The position numbers and the translations under genes are program-made. The notes beneath the pieces were generated by a model. That model searched no databases and was not told the origin of the DNA. It worked only from the letters and a program-made list of their open reading frames with translations. From an uncultured archaeon (GTDB taxonomy: Archaea > Nanobdellota > Nanobdellia > Woesearchaeales > CAIVOO01): DNA of 47,025 nt. The DNA lies in NCBI GenBank assembly GCA_903904885.1, contig CAIVED010000010.1:1-47025 (forward strand), given 5' to 3'. Position 1 is the first letter of the stretch. Each line of letters opens with the position of its first letter. Shown piece after piece: positions 46,838 to 47,025 of the stretch.

Positions 46838-47025
46838 TTTAGTCTCCGAATGAAATGTCTAAATTATAACTGGTATATAAACCTTTCCTTTTTTACTCTT
46901 GATGAGTGATGAAAACATCCCTATTGCCCCTCTGGTTTCCTATGGAAAATGGAAATGTAAGCTCAAATTCCTTTTCTTTTTTTAATTTATTTCTATATAG
47001 TAAATAATATAAAACATATATAAAA
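46838..47025. other. Right-end intergenic region, possible short plus-strand transcript
   Basis: The near-palindromic TATA box (46871-46882) can fire both ways. On the plus strand it would start RNA near 46902, at an ATG opening a 34-codon frame (MSDENIPIAPLVSYGKWK..., ends 47006). A perfect C-box-like GTGATGA (46906-46912) is also there but no D box CTGA follows, so a box C/D RNA is not supported. The last ~30 nt are A/T-only and resemble another promoter. No gene is claimed. Confidence 0.25.

Noticed and set aside
46902-47006. 34-codon plus-strand frame starting MSDENIPIAPL, recalling a histone N-terminus
   Set aside because: The similarity ends after a few residues, the frame becomes Phe-rich noise, and the window end prevents checking for a continuing gene.

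Overview
This window is archaeal. It carries an archaeal-order S10-type ribosomal protein cluster (L3-L4-L23-L2-S19-L22-S3-L29), eukaryote-like information genes (RfcS, FEN1, PAN, Pelota, TFE, Hjc, Hef, EndA, Trm5, histone, L14e, L34e), and TATA-like boxes 24-30 nt before many start codons. Small proteins, tight overlaps and a one-chain primase joining a PriS-like catalytic core to the PriL Fe-S domain (known from Nanoarchaeum equitans) point to a DPANN lineage, probably Woesearchaeota/Pacearchaeota-like. That placement is inference.

Layout. 1-4587 (-): ribosomal operon with a ~200-nt leader. 4849-9476 (-): unknown protein, serA behind a Ser/Cys-rich leader ORF, fused primase, htpX, lemA. 9563-12429: a visibly A+T-rich island with a membrane protein, a RelE-like protein, an unknown protein, a Dam-type methylase and a membrane-anchored protein with a caspase/CHAT-like His-Cys signature. 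The last two continue the hef operon. 12434-19061: Hef, small membrane protein, J-domain protein, HTH/Zn-ribbon regulator, Hjc, histone, dUTPase, RNase Z. 19143-23540 (+): EndA, winged-helix protein, lipoprotein, FEN1, Trm5. 23541-30704: small membrane protein, candidate box C/D sRNA, GNAT-like protein, PAN, M24 peptidase, PRC-barrel protein, S33 hydrolase, RfcS and an internally duplicated coiled-coil protein. 30990-37392 (-): five-gene cell-surface operon with three paralogous lipoproteins, a large polytopic protein and a single-anchor ectodomain protein. 37448-46837: Pelota, two TrmB-like regulators 8 kb apart, PheS/PheT, a GrpB-family protein, L14e/L34e, TFE, an eIF2B-like protein and a small membrane protein.

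Most notable signals not explained by ordinary genes: (1) a dispersed intergenic element of up to ~185 nt, four near-full and three partial copies, with three hairpins showing compensatory changes, mostly in sense orientation just after stop codons; (2) a 17-codon leader ORF before serA with 6 Ser, 3 Cys, 1 Gly and 1 Trp codons, followed by mutually exclusive hairpins and T-tracts, resembling an attenuator; (3) the caspase-like/Dam pair coupled to Hef; (4) an 80-nt perfectly identical tract in the HTH region of the two otherwise diverged TrmB paralogues; (5) the five-gene surface operon. All function calls come from reading motifs by eye; no searches or folding programs were run.
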